DNA of 64,000 nucleotides, from contig JAGGDC010000001.1 in NCBI GenBank assembly GCA_020809425.1, positions 2,121,001 through 2,185,000 on the forward strand, in the 5' to 3' direction. Of this stretch, positions 54,308 to 64,000 are shown piece after piece. The first letter of the stretch is position 1. Each line of letters begins with the position of its first letter. The stretch comes from Candidatus Synoicihabitans palmerolidicus (lineage in GTDB: Bacteria > Verrucomicrobiota > Verrucomicrobiia > Opitutales > Opitutaceae). The notes below the pieces were generated by a model. It worked only from the letters and a program-made list of their open reading frames with translations. It was not told the DNA's origin and made no database searches. Position numbers and translations under genes: made by a program.

Positions 54308-55560
54308 CAACTACGTTCAATACCATCACCAAGCCCACTCCACCCCACTCGATGAACCTGCCTCGCCTCGCTTCAAGGTTTTGCCGTATCCACAAAATCC
54401 CTCCGTCCACGGCCATCCCGGCCGCCACACATACCGCCAACGTCGTCACAATCGCATAACGACTCGGATAACGCAGACTCGCCCACCCCGGAACCCAGTC
54501 CATCAACATCGGTAAAACAGGCAACGCCGCGCCGAGCGTCAATACCCCGAATCCCCCTGCCAGTACCCACCAAATAAATACACGCCTGGCTCGCCCCAGC
54601 ATCGGCGAAAGTCCCGCCAGTACGGCCACCAGTACCCCGCCATACAAATTGTATTCCCAATAAAAGTACTTCCCGCCCGGACGGGCCTTCCCCAGCGACC
54701 ACCAACTCTCGCCGCCATGGCATTCTCCAGCGCATAACGAGCTGAATTTCCACCCCGATTCCCTTGCCGAACCAACTCCAGAAACGGCCACGCCTGCACG
54801 CTGACCAACCCCATCGCCAGTCCCAGCGCGCCCACGGCCCACCACCAACTGCGTCCCGCTGGAACCGTCGCGGGCAGCGTCCGTGTCAACCCCAACAAAC
54901 CGACATAACCCACCATGGCCCATCCGGTAAGCCAGAACATGGGCGGACTTCCAGCCAAAAAAGACATCGCCAATCCGCCCGCCAGCCTGACCGCCGAACG
55001 ACGATGGCGCTCTCGCATCACACGCTCCGCCAGAGCCAGTACCATAGGCATCCAGCACAACGCGCAAAACACCTGAATTTGCCCACACTGCAACCGACCC
55101 AGCAACGGCGCGCCCAGAACGAACCCCAGCGCCGCAAACCACGCCCCGGCCGCGCCAATATCTTGGCCTCGCATCAGTCCCCGCACGCCACATAAAGCCA
55201 GCGCGAGATGCACCGCCACCGCCAATAACAACCCCATTCCTGGTCCGGCCAGAAACACGATATTTAATGGGTAGAAAAATGCGACCTCCACATCCGCCAA
55301 CCACGGGCGTCCCATGCCATCACCTCACCGCTCGACCATGCCTCCCGATAGGCCTCCTTGTGAAAGACATGCATGCGCAACCAATCATAGCCGTGAAACG
55401 GGGTGAACTCGGCTCCGAATATCGCCAACGCTATAAGCGCTCCGACCAAGATCTCCCACCGCCAAGCTGACTCCGTGCCCAGCCCTCGTCCTCCTCCTGT
55501 TGCGCTGTGATCACCCGGTTTCAATCCAACCAGCGAAACCCCTGCTGTGTTGCCCTGCAA
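54308..55560 (-). pseudogene. YfhO-like multi-spanning membrane protein, broken and truncated
   Basis: Three frames joined give an N-terminal helix (RWEILVGALIALAIFGAEF), HGYDWLRMHVFHKEAYREAW, then many hydrophobic helices (VEVAFFYPLNIVFLAGPGMG; LAGGLAMSFLAGSPPMFW) and a C-terminal part with YWEYNLYGGVLVAVLAGLSP and WASLRYPSRYAIVTTLAVCV. The short RYPSRY-type motif and layout resemble YfhO/GT-C membrane proteins that modify teichoic or surface glycans. Shifts lie near 55310 and 54730. IS-A copy 5 cuts the 3' end at 54307. The exact start is uncertain. Confidence 0.6.
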
Positions 55561-55947
55561 CGTTCCTCTCCGGGCAACTCCGGCCGTCCCTCAATCCGGT
55601 TTGCCGCCACCACTCCAGTCCGCCAGCATCCCCCCATTGCGCTCCCCCTTCCTCTCCCGACGCGTAAACTGGCTTGCCCCGACCACCATCATGTTCCTCG
55701 GTTCACCTCCACCTCGCAAGTCCGCGCCAACCCCTCGGCGTGGCTCGGATTTGCGGTGCTCCTCTTCGATCTATTTTCGATCGTCGGACCAACGCCCGTC
55801 CTCGACGGAAACCGCTCCTCAGACCGGCCTTGATTTCCGCCACCCTCGCCGGTCCGCCGCCGCCGCGCATGCGTAGCGCACCTCTGCCTCATTAAAATAA
55901 TCCGCCTCATTTTGTGCGATCCATCTTCCGGCGGGTGCCTGTCTACA
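55561..55947. other. 387-bp stretch without a recognised gene
   Basis: Divergent promoter space between the YfhO-like remnant and the sigma factor gene. Open frames on both strands here are Pro/Arg-rich shadows with no family resemblance. No hairpin or repeat was noticed. Confidence 0.5.
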
Positions 55948-57178
55948 ATGAAGACCGACTCCGAACTGCTGAACCGTTTCGTGACCCACGACGATCAAGC
56001 CGCTTTTGCGGCCCTCGTCGAGCGTCACCTGGGTTGGCTGTTCGCCACCGCTCAACGCCAACTTTGCGGCGACGCCCATCTGGCCCAGGACGCCGTGCAA
56101 CTGGTCTTCAATGATCTTGTCGCCAAAGCCGCCCGTCTCCGCCACTACACCGCCCTCAACGCCTGGTTGTTCACCAGCCTGCGCTACACCACCGCCAAAC
56201 TTGTGCGCACTCAACAACGTCGTCGCCAACGCGAACACTCCGCTGCCATGGACCCTCCCGCCTCCGAACCCAACGTCGATTGGGATGCCGTGCGCCCCGT
56301 AATCGACGAAGCCCTCGCCGCCCTGGCCCCCCCCCATCGCGACGCCATCATCCAACGCTTCTTCGAACAAGCTGACTACGCCGCCATCGCCACCCGCCTC
56401 GATCTCACCGCCAACGCCGCACGCATGCGCGTCGACCGCGCCCTCGATCAACTCAGCGCGCAACTCCAACGCCGCGGCGTCACATCGACCGCCTCCGCCC
56501 TGGGTGTCGTATTGGGCACCCAACCCCTCACCGCCGCCCCCATCGGCCTCGCCGCCACGATTTCCACCACTGCGCTCTCCACCAACGTCTTCACCACCGC
56601 CTCCATCCTCGCCATGACCAAAGCCCCCTTCATCGCCACTGCCGTGGTCGTCGCGACCGGCATCACCCTCATCTCGCGAGAGTCCGGCCAGCAGGAAACT
56701 CTGCGACAGTCGCTCGCCACCCCTCCTCCTCTGTGGGGGCGGCAGTCCCGACGCCGACTACGCCGTCCTCGAACACGAGATCACCACCCTTCAATCCCGC
56801 CTCGTCGAACTCGATCGTGCGGCCGTCGCTCGCCTGCAACGGCCGCCCCTCCAAGGTAAGATCTACGACGTCAAGGAACTTGATGCCGCCCCCAAACCCA
56901 GCAAACAGATTGCCCCGAAGTATCCAAGTGAGATGCGAGACCAAGGCGTCGGCGGGCGGGCCACGATCTCCATGACCATCGATAAAACTGGCGCCGTTCG
57001 CGATCTTCAGACAGTCAGCACTTCGGAAGAAGTATTTGCCGAAGCTGCGCTGGCAGCGGTGTCCCAATGGCAGTTTGAACCCGGCCAACTCGCGGGTCTG
57101 CCCGTCAATACCAGGATGCAGCTTCCCTTCATCTTCAATATCAGCAAAGAACCTTCGCACTTCGATGACTGGTTCTAA
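55948..57178 (+). pseudogene. ECF sigma factor fused through a membrane helix to a TonB C-terminal domain, one frameshift
   Basis: ATG 55948. Residues 1-90 are sigma region 2 (DDQAAFAALVERHLGWLFAT, AQDAVQLVFNDLVAKA, NAWLFTSLRYTTAKLVR). Region 4 is at about 110-170 (LAALAPPHRDAIIQRFF, DYAAIATRLDLTANAARMRV). A Ala/Thr-rich stretch leads to a membrane helix (FIATAVVVATGITLI, about residue 225-245). One base is gained or lost in GTGGGGGCGG (about 56735). In the restored frame a coiled coil (YAVLEHEITTLQSRLVELDR) leads to a TonB_C domain: IAPKYPSEMRDQGVGGRATI, GAVRDLQTVSTSEE and AVSQWQFEPGQLAG, stop 57176-57178. The frame is open right up to the break on both sides, so the fusion is ancestral. It would be a membrane-tethered sigma factor with a periplasmic TonB-like tail. 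Confidence 0.8.
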
Positions 57179-57933
57179 ACTCCGGCTCCTCGCCTGGTGC
57201 CTGCCCTTGCTGGTCGCGGGCGGCATGTGGGCCCGACTCCACGCTTTGCGCTCCGAAACCAAGGATCTCGCCAGTCTGTCGTCGGAACCCGCAACGTCGG
57301 TCCCCCCCCACACGTCCATCCCTCCCCGTGGCGCGCCCTGCCCCGGTAAACGACGAGGTCCAAAACTTTGCCCAACTGCGGCAGGAACTCGCCCAATTTT
57401 GCGCCCGCATCGCCACGCGGGAACATCAACTGCACTTCGCCACGCAACGCCCACACCCCAGCCACGCAGCCTCACCGAGGACTTCCTCGCCGTCGAGGAA
57501 TGGCGCGACGCCGGCACGGCAACTCCCGCCGCCCTGGCCGAGACCGCTCTCTGGGCCGGCGCGGGCGGCGATGTCCAACGCATGGCAAGTCTGCTGACGT
57601 TCGACGAAGAAGGACTCGCCGCCGGCCAACGCCCTGCTCGCACGGCTGCCGCCCATCGATCTCCTCCCCCCCGAAGCCGACGGCCACGCCCTCATCGCGC
57701 TGCTCGCCACCGACGCGGTCCCACTCTCGACCGCCAGACTCGTCGGCGACTACCCACAGAAAACCGACGAATACATCCTGGTCATGCGTCTCACCCCGAC
57801 CAAGGACGCGCCTCCCGGGGCCCCCTCGCGCAACGTAAAAATCACCGCCCGCCAGGACCCCGCTTCCTCCGAGTGGCGCTTGGCCGTACCGCCTGCTGCG
57901 ATCGATCGTTTCGCCTCCCGGTTGGGCCTTTAA
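57165..57933 (+). pseudogene. Membrane-anchored partner protein of the sigma-TonB gene, frameshifted
   Basis: ATG 57165 overlaps the end of the previous gene by 14 bases, so the two were coupled. MTGSKLRLLAWCLPLLVAGG is a signal anchor. The rest is spread over two frames: VNDEVQNFAQLRQELAQF (coiled coil), EDFLAVEEWRDAGTATPAAL and ETALWAGAGGDVQRMASLLT, then ALIALLATDAVPLSTARLVG and EWRLAVPPAAIDRFASRLGL, with TAA 57931-57933. Three frame changes. Proteins of this kind, with a 'TPxAALETALWAxAxGD' core, often follow sigma factors in Verrucomicrobiota as I recall, but their role is unknown. Confidence 0.62.
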
Positions 57934-57993
57934 CTCGCTTTCGCGGACAAACGATTTTGCCAACTCCGACCGATTGTATTCTCATGCTCAATC

Positions 57994-59166
57994 ATGGTCG
58001 GCCTCCAACCTTCGCTCTACACTGTCGCGTTCGCCCTTTGTGTTTTTTCGACCGGGATCCTCAGCGACCGTCGAGCCCGCGCCGGTCGATCGATGGTCTT
58101 CTTTACGAGCTACCTTTCGATCGAGTCCTTGGGATTCGCCCTTGAGCTGTTGGTCGCCCATCCGGCCACTCCGTTTAAGGCACTCTGGTTGGGCCTGCTG
58201 ATGGCGACTTCCCTGCTCACCGCCCCCTGCCTATGGCTTGCCGTCCGCGAAACCATCACCGATCAACGTCCCCGTTTGCGCGACTTATCGTGCAATCATT
58301 GGTTCGTCATCGCGACCGGCACCCTCCTGACCATTCCGCTCATGAGCGCCGCCCACGCCGGCTCATCCTGGGGATCGCTCCCGTTGGACGCCCGCGCATG
58401 GCACTACGATTTCATCCACCACGCGATGATTGGCTGCATCGCGATCTTCACTATCCAGGTCCCCTACTACCTGTGGCGGTCGCGCCAACTCCTGCTCGAT
58501 CAAAATCCAACCGACCCGTCGACCCCCTTCGCTTCACACCGTTGGTTCCACCTGCCGCTCTGGATAGTCGGCACCACCTGGCTCATGGGCATGGCGCGCA
58601 TGGTGCAATGCGCTTCCCAAGCTCCGGTCGAGCTGAACGCAGTCTTCTCGCTCGCCGACGTCGGCATGACCGTTGGCGCGATGTTCTTGATCATTAAACG
58701 CGCGTCTGTCGGAGAACGCCTTCTCTCCGCTCCCCATTCCACTGCTCCCCTCTAGGAACGCTTCGCGGCCGTGGAAACTCTCCCCGCGTCAAAATACTCC
58801 AAATCGAGCTTGGACGTCGCTCGACGCGCCCGAATCCTCCGTAATCTGGAAACTGTCCTCGTCACCGAAGGCCAATGCGAGGACAGCATGATCAGCCTGC
58901 AATCCCTGAGCCGTAGCCTGAAAGAGAAACCGCACTACGTTTCCCAAGTCATCAATCAGGATCTCGGCACCAATTTCTACGAACTCGTGAACCGCTACCT
59001 CATCACCCGAGCCCAGCAACTCCTCATCGCGGCCCCCAACGACACGGTACTCGAAATCGCCCTAACCGTCGGCTTCAACTCAAAGTCCACTTTCAACACC
59101 GCCTTCCGTCGGTACACCGGCACCACCCCCACCGCATTCCGCACCAACGCCATGCCCAGGACCTGA
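57994..59166 (+). pseudogene. Membrane-sensor AraC-family regulator, split by one amber codon
   Basis: GTG/ATG 57994 starts a seven-helix membrane domain (LYTVAFALCVFSTGIL, LWLGLLMATSLLTAPCLWLA, HHAMIGCIAIFTIQVPYYLW, LWIVGTTWLMGMARM). It ends at TAG 58753-58755. The same frame goes on without gap through ERFAAVETLPASKYSKSSLD to an AraC HTH domain (SLQSLSRSLKEKPHYVSQVI; VLEIALTVGFNSKSTFNTAF with the typical second helix-turn-helix; stop 59164-59166). A single C to T change (CAG to TAG) explains the break. As one protein of about 390 residues it would sense a membrane or periplasmic signal and bind DNA directly. Two separate products could still form if a GTG near 58771 is used. Confidence 0.82.
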
Positions 59167-59565
59167 CTCATCGCTATTGTTAGTTCATCCTAGATAACGT
59201 AGTTCACATGAGAAAACGTATGCTACAAAATTGTGCTATCCTGCCGATTAGTCAGTTTCAACCGTGCACCCGCCGACTCACCTGGCAGGCGAACGAATCG
59301 ATGTTTTCGACGGACCGTAACTCATTCCAACTTCGCGCCCTTCGTTCCTTTCTTTAACATCCAACTTCGGAATTCAGGATGAACCGGCCGTCACATCGGT
59401 CTGCGCGGTCCACCACCCCACTCCGGCAATCCGCCACAATGTGCGGTAATGGATGTTGCCAACGGGATAGACTCGTTGCGTTCGGTTTCAGTCCGCGATA
59501 TCAAAACCGCACGTAGCGGCGAGAGCTGCATGCCTTGATCAAGCTTGGTTCCCGAAAGAAACAAT
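59167..59565. other. Intergenic stretch with one IS630-end-like segment
   Basis: No gene is seen in these 399 bp. At about 59354-59380 the sequence TTAACATCCAACTTCGGAAT and following bases match the left terminus of the IS630 element at 48600 with few changes, so a lone end or relic is present. A hexamer palindrome pair TTGATCAAGCTTG near 59536 is unremarkable. Confidence 0.55.
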
Positions 59566-60360
59566 ATGCGAAACTCCTTCCCCAAAGCAGAATCGTCACC
59601 CCGGGGTGGCGATTCCCCGATCGAAGACACGCGTCGGCAGGAAGTGGAATTAGACCACTCCCAAAGCACCCAACGCTATGACCGGCTTATCAGCACCATC
59701 CCCTGCGCCGTCTACGACTATGTCCTCTGCCCGGATGGAGGGAGTCGTTTCTGCTACATCAGTCCCCAGTGCGAGGATATCTTCGAACTGACCGCGACGC
59801 AGATTATGGCCGACGCCAAGACCCTCTGGGGCTTGGTGCATCCAGCAGACGCCACGCGTTTGAGCACCGAAGACGCCAAGGCCATGCAAACTCACCAATC
59901 CTTTCAATCCGAAGTCCGTATCAATCTGCCTTCGGGCCCCACCAAATGGATTCAGTTAACCTCCCGGCCTGGCCCCCATCAGATTGGAAACCAACAAGTG
60001 TGGAGCGGCGTGATTCTGGACATCACCGCCCGGAAACAAGTCGAGGCGGAAAGGAACCGACTTGTCCGCGAACTGCAGTCCGCCCTCGCGGAGGTCAAAA
60101 CCCTGAGCGGATTTTTACCCATCTGCTCGGGCGGAAAAAAAATCCGGGACAACACGGGTTACTGGAATCAAATTGAGGCTTCTATCAGCGATCACTCCGA
60201 CGCTGAGTTCAGCCACGGCATCTGCCCCGACTGTGCCGAAAACTACTACGAGGAATTGCGGAGAATGGAAGCAGCCACCAACCGCCCCTCCCTCACCGCG
60301 CAACCTGCCGGTCCGCACGAAGCTCACGTCGGGTCGGAAGTTGGAGTATCCACCATCTAG
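59566..60360 (+). CDS. PAS-domain protein with C-terminal Cys-rich 'CKKIRD' module
   Basis: 264 residues from ATG 59566; the frame is open 7 codons upstream, but 59566 fits best. An unstructured N-terminal 35 residues lead to a PAS_3-type fold (YDRLISTIPCAVYDYVLCPD, ISPQCEDIFELTATQIMADA, WIQLTSRPGPHQIGNQQVWS, VILDITARKQVEAERNRLVR). A coiled coil is followed by LPICSGGKKIRDNTGYWNQI and FSHGICPDCAENYYEE. In relatives this tail has two Cys pairs (CSxCKKIRD and CPxC) thought to bind metal; here the second Cys of the first pair is Gly. No kinase or cyclase domain. Its stop shares CTAG with the convergent FUSC gene. Confidence 0.77.
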   Translation: MRNSFPKAESSPRGGDSPIEDTRRQEVELDHSQSTQRYDRLISTIPCAVYDYVLCPDGGSRFCYISPQCEDIFELTATQIMADAKTLWGLVHPADATRLSTEDAKAMQTHQSFQSEVRINLPSGPTKWIQLTSRPGPHQIGNQQVWSGVILDITARKQVEAERNRLVRELQSALAEVKTLSGFLPICSGGKKIRDNTGYWNQIEASISDHSDAEFSHGICPDCAENYYEELRRMEAATNRPSLTAQPAGPHEAHVGSEVGVSTI

Positions 60361-62494
60361 TACGCTCCGGCGGCCAGCATGGCCCGAACTTCGGTCGCCG
60401 TGCGAGCCAGTTGGGTGAGCGCCGACGACTCATCCGTCGGCACACCGTCCGCCGTCGGCAGCGTATCAAACTCGTTCATCACCTCGCTCCGTGCGGTCGA
60501 GACCTCCGCGCCCGACATAACAGCCGACCGCGCCAATAAATCGAGGCCACGGAGAATTGTCGCGAAATAACGCTCGTACACCGGCGAAGTGACTCTCGGC
60601 CCATCCCGCAATCCCACCATCAGAAGATTCGCCAACCGCAAAACGCGCTGGTTGCCGTTGGCCAACGTCGCCGCCCGCTCGATCTCCGCTCGCGGATTGT
60701 GCGCGTCTGCAAACAGCCGTCCGACCGACGAGAATACCGCCACACTGGCCGACTCCGCCCGCCGCTTGGTTTGCACCGTCACATCATCCAAACCTCCTCC
60801 GACCTGTAAACAATGCTGCAGTTGAACCCAGTATTCATCGGTCGACCGTAGGGCTCCAGCCAATACGGGAACAAACCGGTCATGCTCCCACATCGGCCAG
60901 AAGAGCCACGCTGCCACCAACGCAATCACTCCGCCCGCCAGCGTCGCCCCGATTCGTTCCAACTCGATGTGCGCCCCGCCCTGGCCGGTGTGTTCAAGCA
61001 ACAGCACCACGAAGATTGTCGCGCCAAACACCGCCGCCGCGTAGTTCCGCTTCAGATGGTAGGCAAAGGCAAATACGCAGCCCCCCATAATCGCCAAATG
61101 CCAAGTCGATCCAGGATGGATCCACAACAACGCCGACGCCACCAAACTGCCGGCCAACGTGCCCGCCAACCGTTGCCCGGCACGTCGCCGGGTCGATCCG
61201 TAGTCCGGCTGCATCACCACCACCACCGTAAAGGGCAGCCAATACCCGTGCGGAATGCCCCACCCCCGATAAATGAACGTCGCCAACTCGGTGCACACCG
61301 AGAGCCTCAGCCCAAACCGCACCAGCGATGGATCGATATTCCGACTGAAATTCAACGCCGTCGCCAACGGCTTCAGTTGCCACGTCTGCACATCCAGCAA
61401 TTCCACCGCAAACAACGCCCGCTCTTCCCCCCCGGTCCAAGGTCACCCGCAAGGTTTCGAGCATATCGGGCACCGTCTCCTCCACCCGCACAAATAACTT
61501 GGCCAGCATCGCCGCCCCCACTCGTTCCGATCGGCTTCGAGCCGCGCCCGCACCGTCTCCAGCAGTGCCCCCAGGCGCCTCAGTCGCACATCACAACTCG
61601 CCAAATGCGCCGGTTGGCGCGACCCCACCACCACCGCGATGCTCCGCGCACTGTTGGTCAAATTGGTCAACACCTGCCCCAACGCCGGTTCCACTCGCGC
61701 ATGGACCGGGGTCCCGCGCATCCCCTCCAACGCAGTGTGCACTGCGACCACCCGCACCCCGAGCCGTGCCGCCCGTAAACTCAACGCTTCCAACCGATCC
61801 GCCAACCCGTTCTTACGGTGCCTCGAGGCTCCCCCGAGCAGTCGCGTGGTCTGGTCCAGCGTAACTCGCAATTCACTCTCGGCCGTCGCCATCGCCGCCG
61901 ACGCCCGTCCGGCCTGCAATGCGTCAAACAACGTACTCACCGCAATCCAACTGTCACTCGCCGCCCGGCGCAACGGGTGCTGCGCCCGCAAGGGGCACAA
62001 GGCCGTTTGCAGGACCAAACCGATGCCTCCCCCCACCAGTATCGCCGCCACATGTTCACGCAAATCCTCGGGGCCCGATGCGGTCGCCATGCTGATTAAG
62101 AACAACAACATCGACGACGCCGACAGCAGCGGGCCGTAGTCACTGCCCAAGTGCCGCCACACCGCCGCCCCCATCGCCACCAACATCGTCGCCACCACCG
62201 CACCCGCGATATGGCGGCCGCCAGTGCTCCCAGCGCCCCCGCCGATGCCAACAACCGCGTCATGCCCACCAACAACAAAACACGCAGACGGTAGTCACCT
62301 CGCACATCCAGCATGGCAATATTCTGGGCCGCAATGGACGCGAAGACCACCGACACCGGCAACCCAACCGTCGCCTGCAGCGCCAACGGAACCATGAACC
62401 CCGCCGTCGCTCGACCCGCCCGCGCCCAATCCGTCCTCCGTGACGGATTCCACAACTGCTCCCAAAAACGATTACCTGAGGCGGCCCCACTCAT
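60357..62494 (-). pseudogene. FUSC-family inner-membrane efflux protein (YccS/AaeB-like), several frameshifts
   Basis: ATG 62494: MSGAASGNRFWEQLWNPSRR, then the first membrane block (GFMVPLALQATVGLPVSVVF). A second helical block (LLSASSMLLFLISMATASGP) and a cytoplasmic helical region (DQTTRLLGGASRHRKN) follow. A second membrane block contains the FUSC core YWLPFTVVVVMQPDYGSTRR and RAGQRLAGTLAGSLVASALL, and the C-terminal domain ends VRAMLAAGAY at 60357. Frame changes near 62200, 61510 and 61430 break it. Corrected length is about 710 residues, as in YccS-like proteins that export aromatic acids or polyamines. The second half (60357-61415) is open for 352 residues. Confidence 0.82.
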
Positions 62495-62649
62495 ATTCGG
62501 TCTCCAGCGAACCCCCTAAAGTCGGCGAAAATCAATGAAGTGACCGACAAATCAATAAAACCCGTCCGCGCTTGCCCCCTGAACATCTATCTCCCCCTTC
62601 CGCCGGGCTCGTCTTACACGCCCTCCCCTACCTTCTCGGGGCAGAGCGT

Positions 62650-64000
62650 CTAAATCTCCTCGGCTTCACGGTGCCTGAAATTGCCGTCCAAATCGGGACG
62701 TTGTTGATGGAAGACATTGGAAACGTGATGGGCAAAACCCGTCCCCGCTTCGGTGTAAAGGTTGAACGCCGTATCGATCCCACGTTCACGTAGCTCCCGC
62801 ACTTCGTCGTCAAACTTGGCCGTCGCCACCACCACCCCTTCATAGTCGAGACGGCGCAGCGTTTAGGCCGCATGCAGATTTACGCTGTGCTTCGGCATGG
62901 CCAGCACCACGAGTTCAAAGGGATGCGCCCGCGTTTTGACCTGATTCCAAAAATCCGCATCCGTAGCATCGGCCAACACCACGTTGCGCGTCTGCTCGCG
63001 ATGCCGCTCCACCGCATTGGGATCGCGATCGAACGCGATGCCCCGACCCGGGTAGCGGCCATCGGGGAATTTGTAAGTCGACAGCCCGACCCGCCCCATC
63101 CCGAAAATCGCAATCTGCTCCCCGTGGTCCGGCACCACAATATCGTCCGGATGGCGACCGGACGTCTCCAGTGGATGCAACCAGCGCGCCAACTTCTCGT
63201 AGAGCGCCTCAGCCCCACGGTTGAGCGGAGCGGCCGCCAGAATGCTCAAAGACAATGCGATCGCGACAATGGTGAGCCACTCCACTCCCCACCCACGCCT
63301 TCTTCACTCCCACCGCCATCACGATCAGTCCGAACTCGCTGTAAGTGGCCAAGGTCCACATCGACATCCACGAAGTACGCACCCGGAGGTGAAACCGCGT
63401 GAGTAATCCCAACAGCAGCACGCTCTTGATCGGCACCAGCAACGTGAGTCCCACCGCAATCCCCAGACCCGTCCAATCAGGCAATCCCTTCAAACCGATG
63501 CTCAAAAAGAAGCCGATTAACAGAATCTCGATGATCGAACCCAGCGACTTGCTCAGCTCCTTCGATTTCGGGTGCTGGCCCACCAAGATACCTACAAACA
63601 GTGCGCCGAGATCCGCCTTGAGCCCGACCGATTCAAACCCCTTCGCGCCGGCTACCAGCGCGAGAAACAACCCGCACAGCGTAATCAGTTCACCGTGACC
63701 GGACCGGGTGACGATCCACGCCATCGCTGGTCGCAACAGTAAAAGCGCAGCCAGCACCCAATCGCCCAGAGAGACGGGATCTTTCCGGTTGAAACCGTGA
63801 GAAACAACACGGCCAGAATATCCTGCATGATCAGGATACCAATCGCGATGCGCCCGTGCAGGGAACCCATCTCGCCGTTCTCCTCCAAGGACTTCACCGC
63901 AAACACCGTGTTCGAAAAGCTGAGCGCAAACGCAATCAACGCCGCTGTTTGAAAAAACAGATCTGTAAATCGCGGAATACCCACGGCCGCCAGACCAATG
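62650..64000 (-). pseudogene. CPA2 cation:proton antiporter with TrkA-N domain, frameshifted and cut by the window edge
   Basis: The gene enters from beyond base 64000. The antiporter domain pieces are FFQTAALIAFALSFSNTVFA, GRIAIGILIMQDILAVLFL (the Asp-containing core helix of KefB/YbaL-type proteins), GFFLSIGLKGLPDWTGLGI and the last helices (EWLTIVAIALSLSILAAAPL). Then comes an RCK/TrkA-N domain (IAIFGMGRVGLSTY, FDRDPNAVERHR, NVVLADATDADFW, LVVLAMPKHSVN), and a last piece VVVATAKFDDEVRELRERGI. Frame changes near 63770, 63300 and 62870 break it. It would exchange K+ or Na+ for H+ across the inner membrane under NAD(H) control. Confidence 0.82.

Noticed and set aside
59186-59385. A possible 200-bp miniature element with IS630-like inverted ends
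   Set aside because: The two similar ends point the wrong way round for one element and the left one matches poorly, so only the right lone end is reported.

Overview
The window looks like a piece of a Verrucomicrobiota chromosome, most likely Opitutaceae-like. This is inferred from the protein style (a long ECF sigma factor with a C-terminal membrane extension, a PAS protein with a Cys-rich tail, a transglutaminase-DUF2126 fusion) and high GC; no marker gene here proves it. The dominant feature is decay. About 11 kb of housekeeping genes read cleanly (ligA, glyA, purD, gpmI, aroK, an LMW phosphatase, a lipid-type ABC exporter, one GT2). Almost everything else is split by frameshifts, nonsense codons, small tandem duplications or insertion sequences. 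That contrast suggests a recently host-restricted or bottlenecked lineage in an early stage of genome reduction rather than random sequencing error.

Layout. 0-9 kb: remains of two GT4 and one GT2 glycosyltransferases, a conserved hypothetical with an IS4-type element in its stop codon, IS3 copy 1, and a broken membrane protein. 9-18 kb: vanZ remnant-ligA, then the minus-strand LOG-purD-exported protein-LMW phosphatase-glyA run, separated by the first copy of an abundant 1.8-kb element called IS-A here. 18-27.6 kb: IS-A copy 2 cut by IS3 copy 2, a truncated transglutaminase-DUF2126 gene, broken threonine aldolase, aroK, broken queG, a thioesterase, a GT4, and an ACP-dehydratase fusion. 27.8-43.3 kb: a small hairpin element derived from IS-A, IS30 copy 1, then a glycan/lipid export island (four GT4 wrecks, an intact GT2, an alpha-oxoamine synthase, an MsbA-like exporter, oppC and oppB, a sugar transferase) interrupted by IS-A copy 3. 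43.3-49.8 kb: a nearly gene-free block of abutting elements (IS-A, IS30, IS30 tail, ISAs1-like, IS110, IS630). 49.8-64 kb: gpmI, a truncated hybrid kinase, IS-A copy 5, a YfhO-like membrane wreck, an ECF sigma-TonB fusion with its partner gene, a membrane AraC regulator, a PAS protein, a FUSC transporter and a CPA2 antiporter.

The glycosyltransferases, sugar transferase, ABC exporter and oxoamine synthase/ACP-dehydratase suggest a former capsule/exopolysaccharide and specialised lipid locus that is being lost. I saw no rRNA, tRNA or CRISPR array. The most interesting gene is the reconstructed sigma factor-membrane helix-TonB C-terminal domain protein at 55948-57178. The most informative mobile features are the frameshift shared by the IS-A copies, the IS-A-derived hairpin, and two IS30 copies that share a lost catalytic acidic residue.
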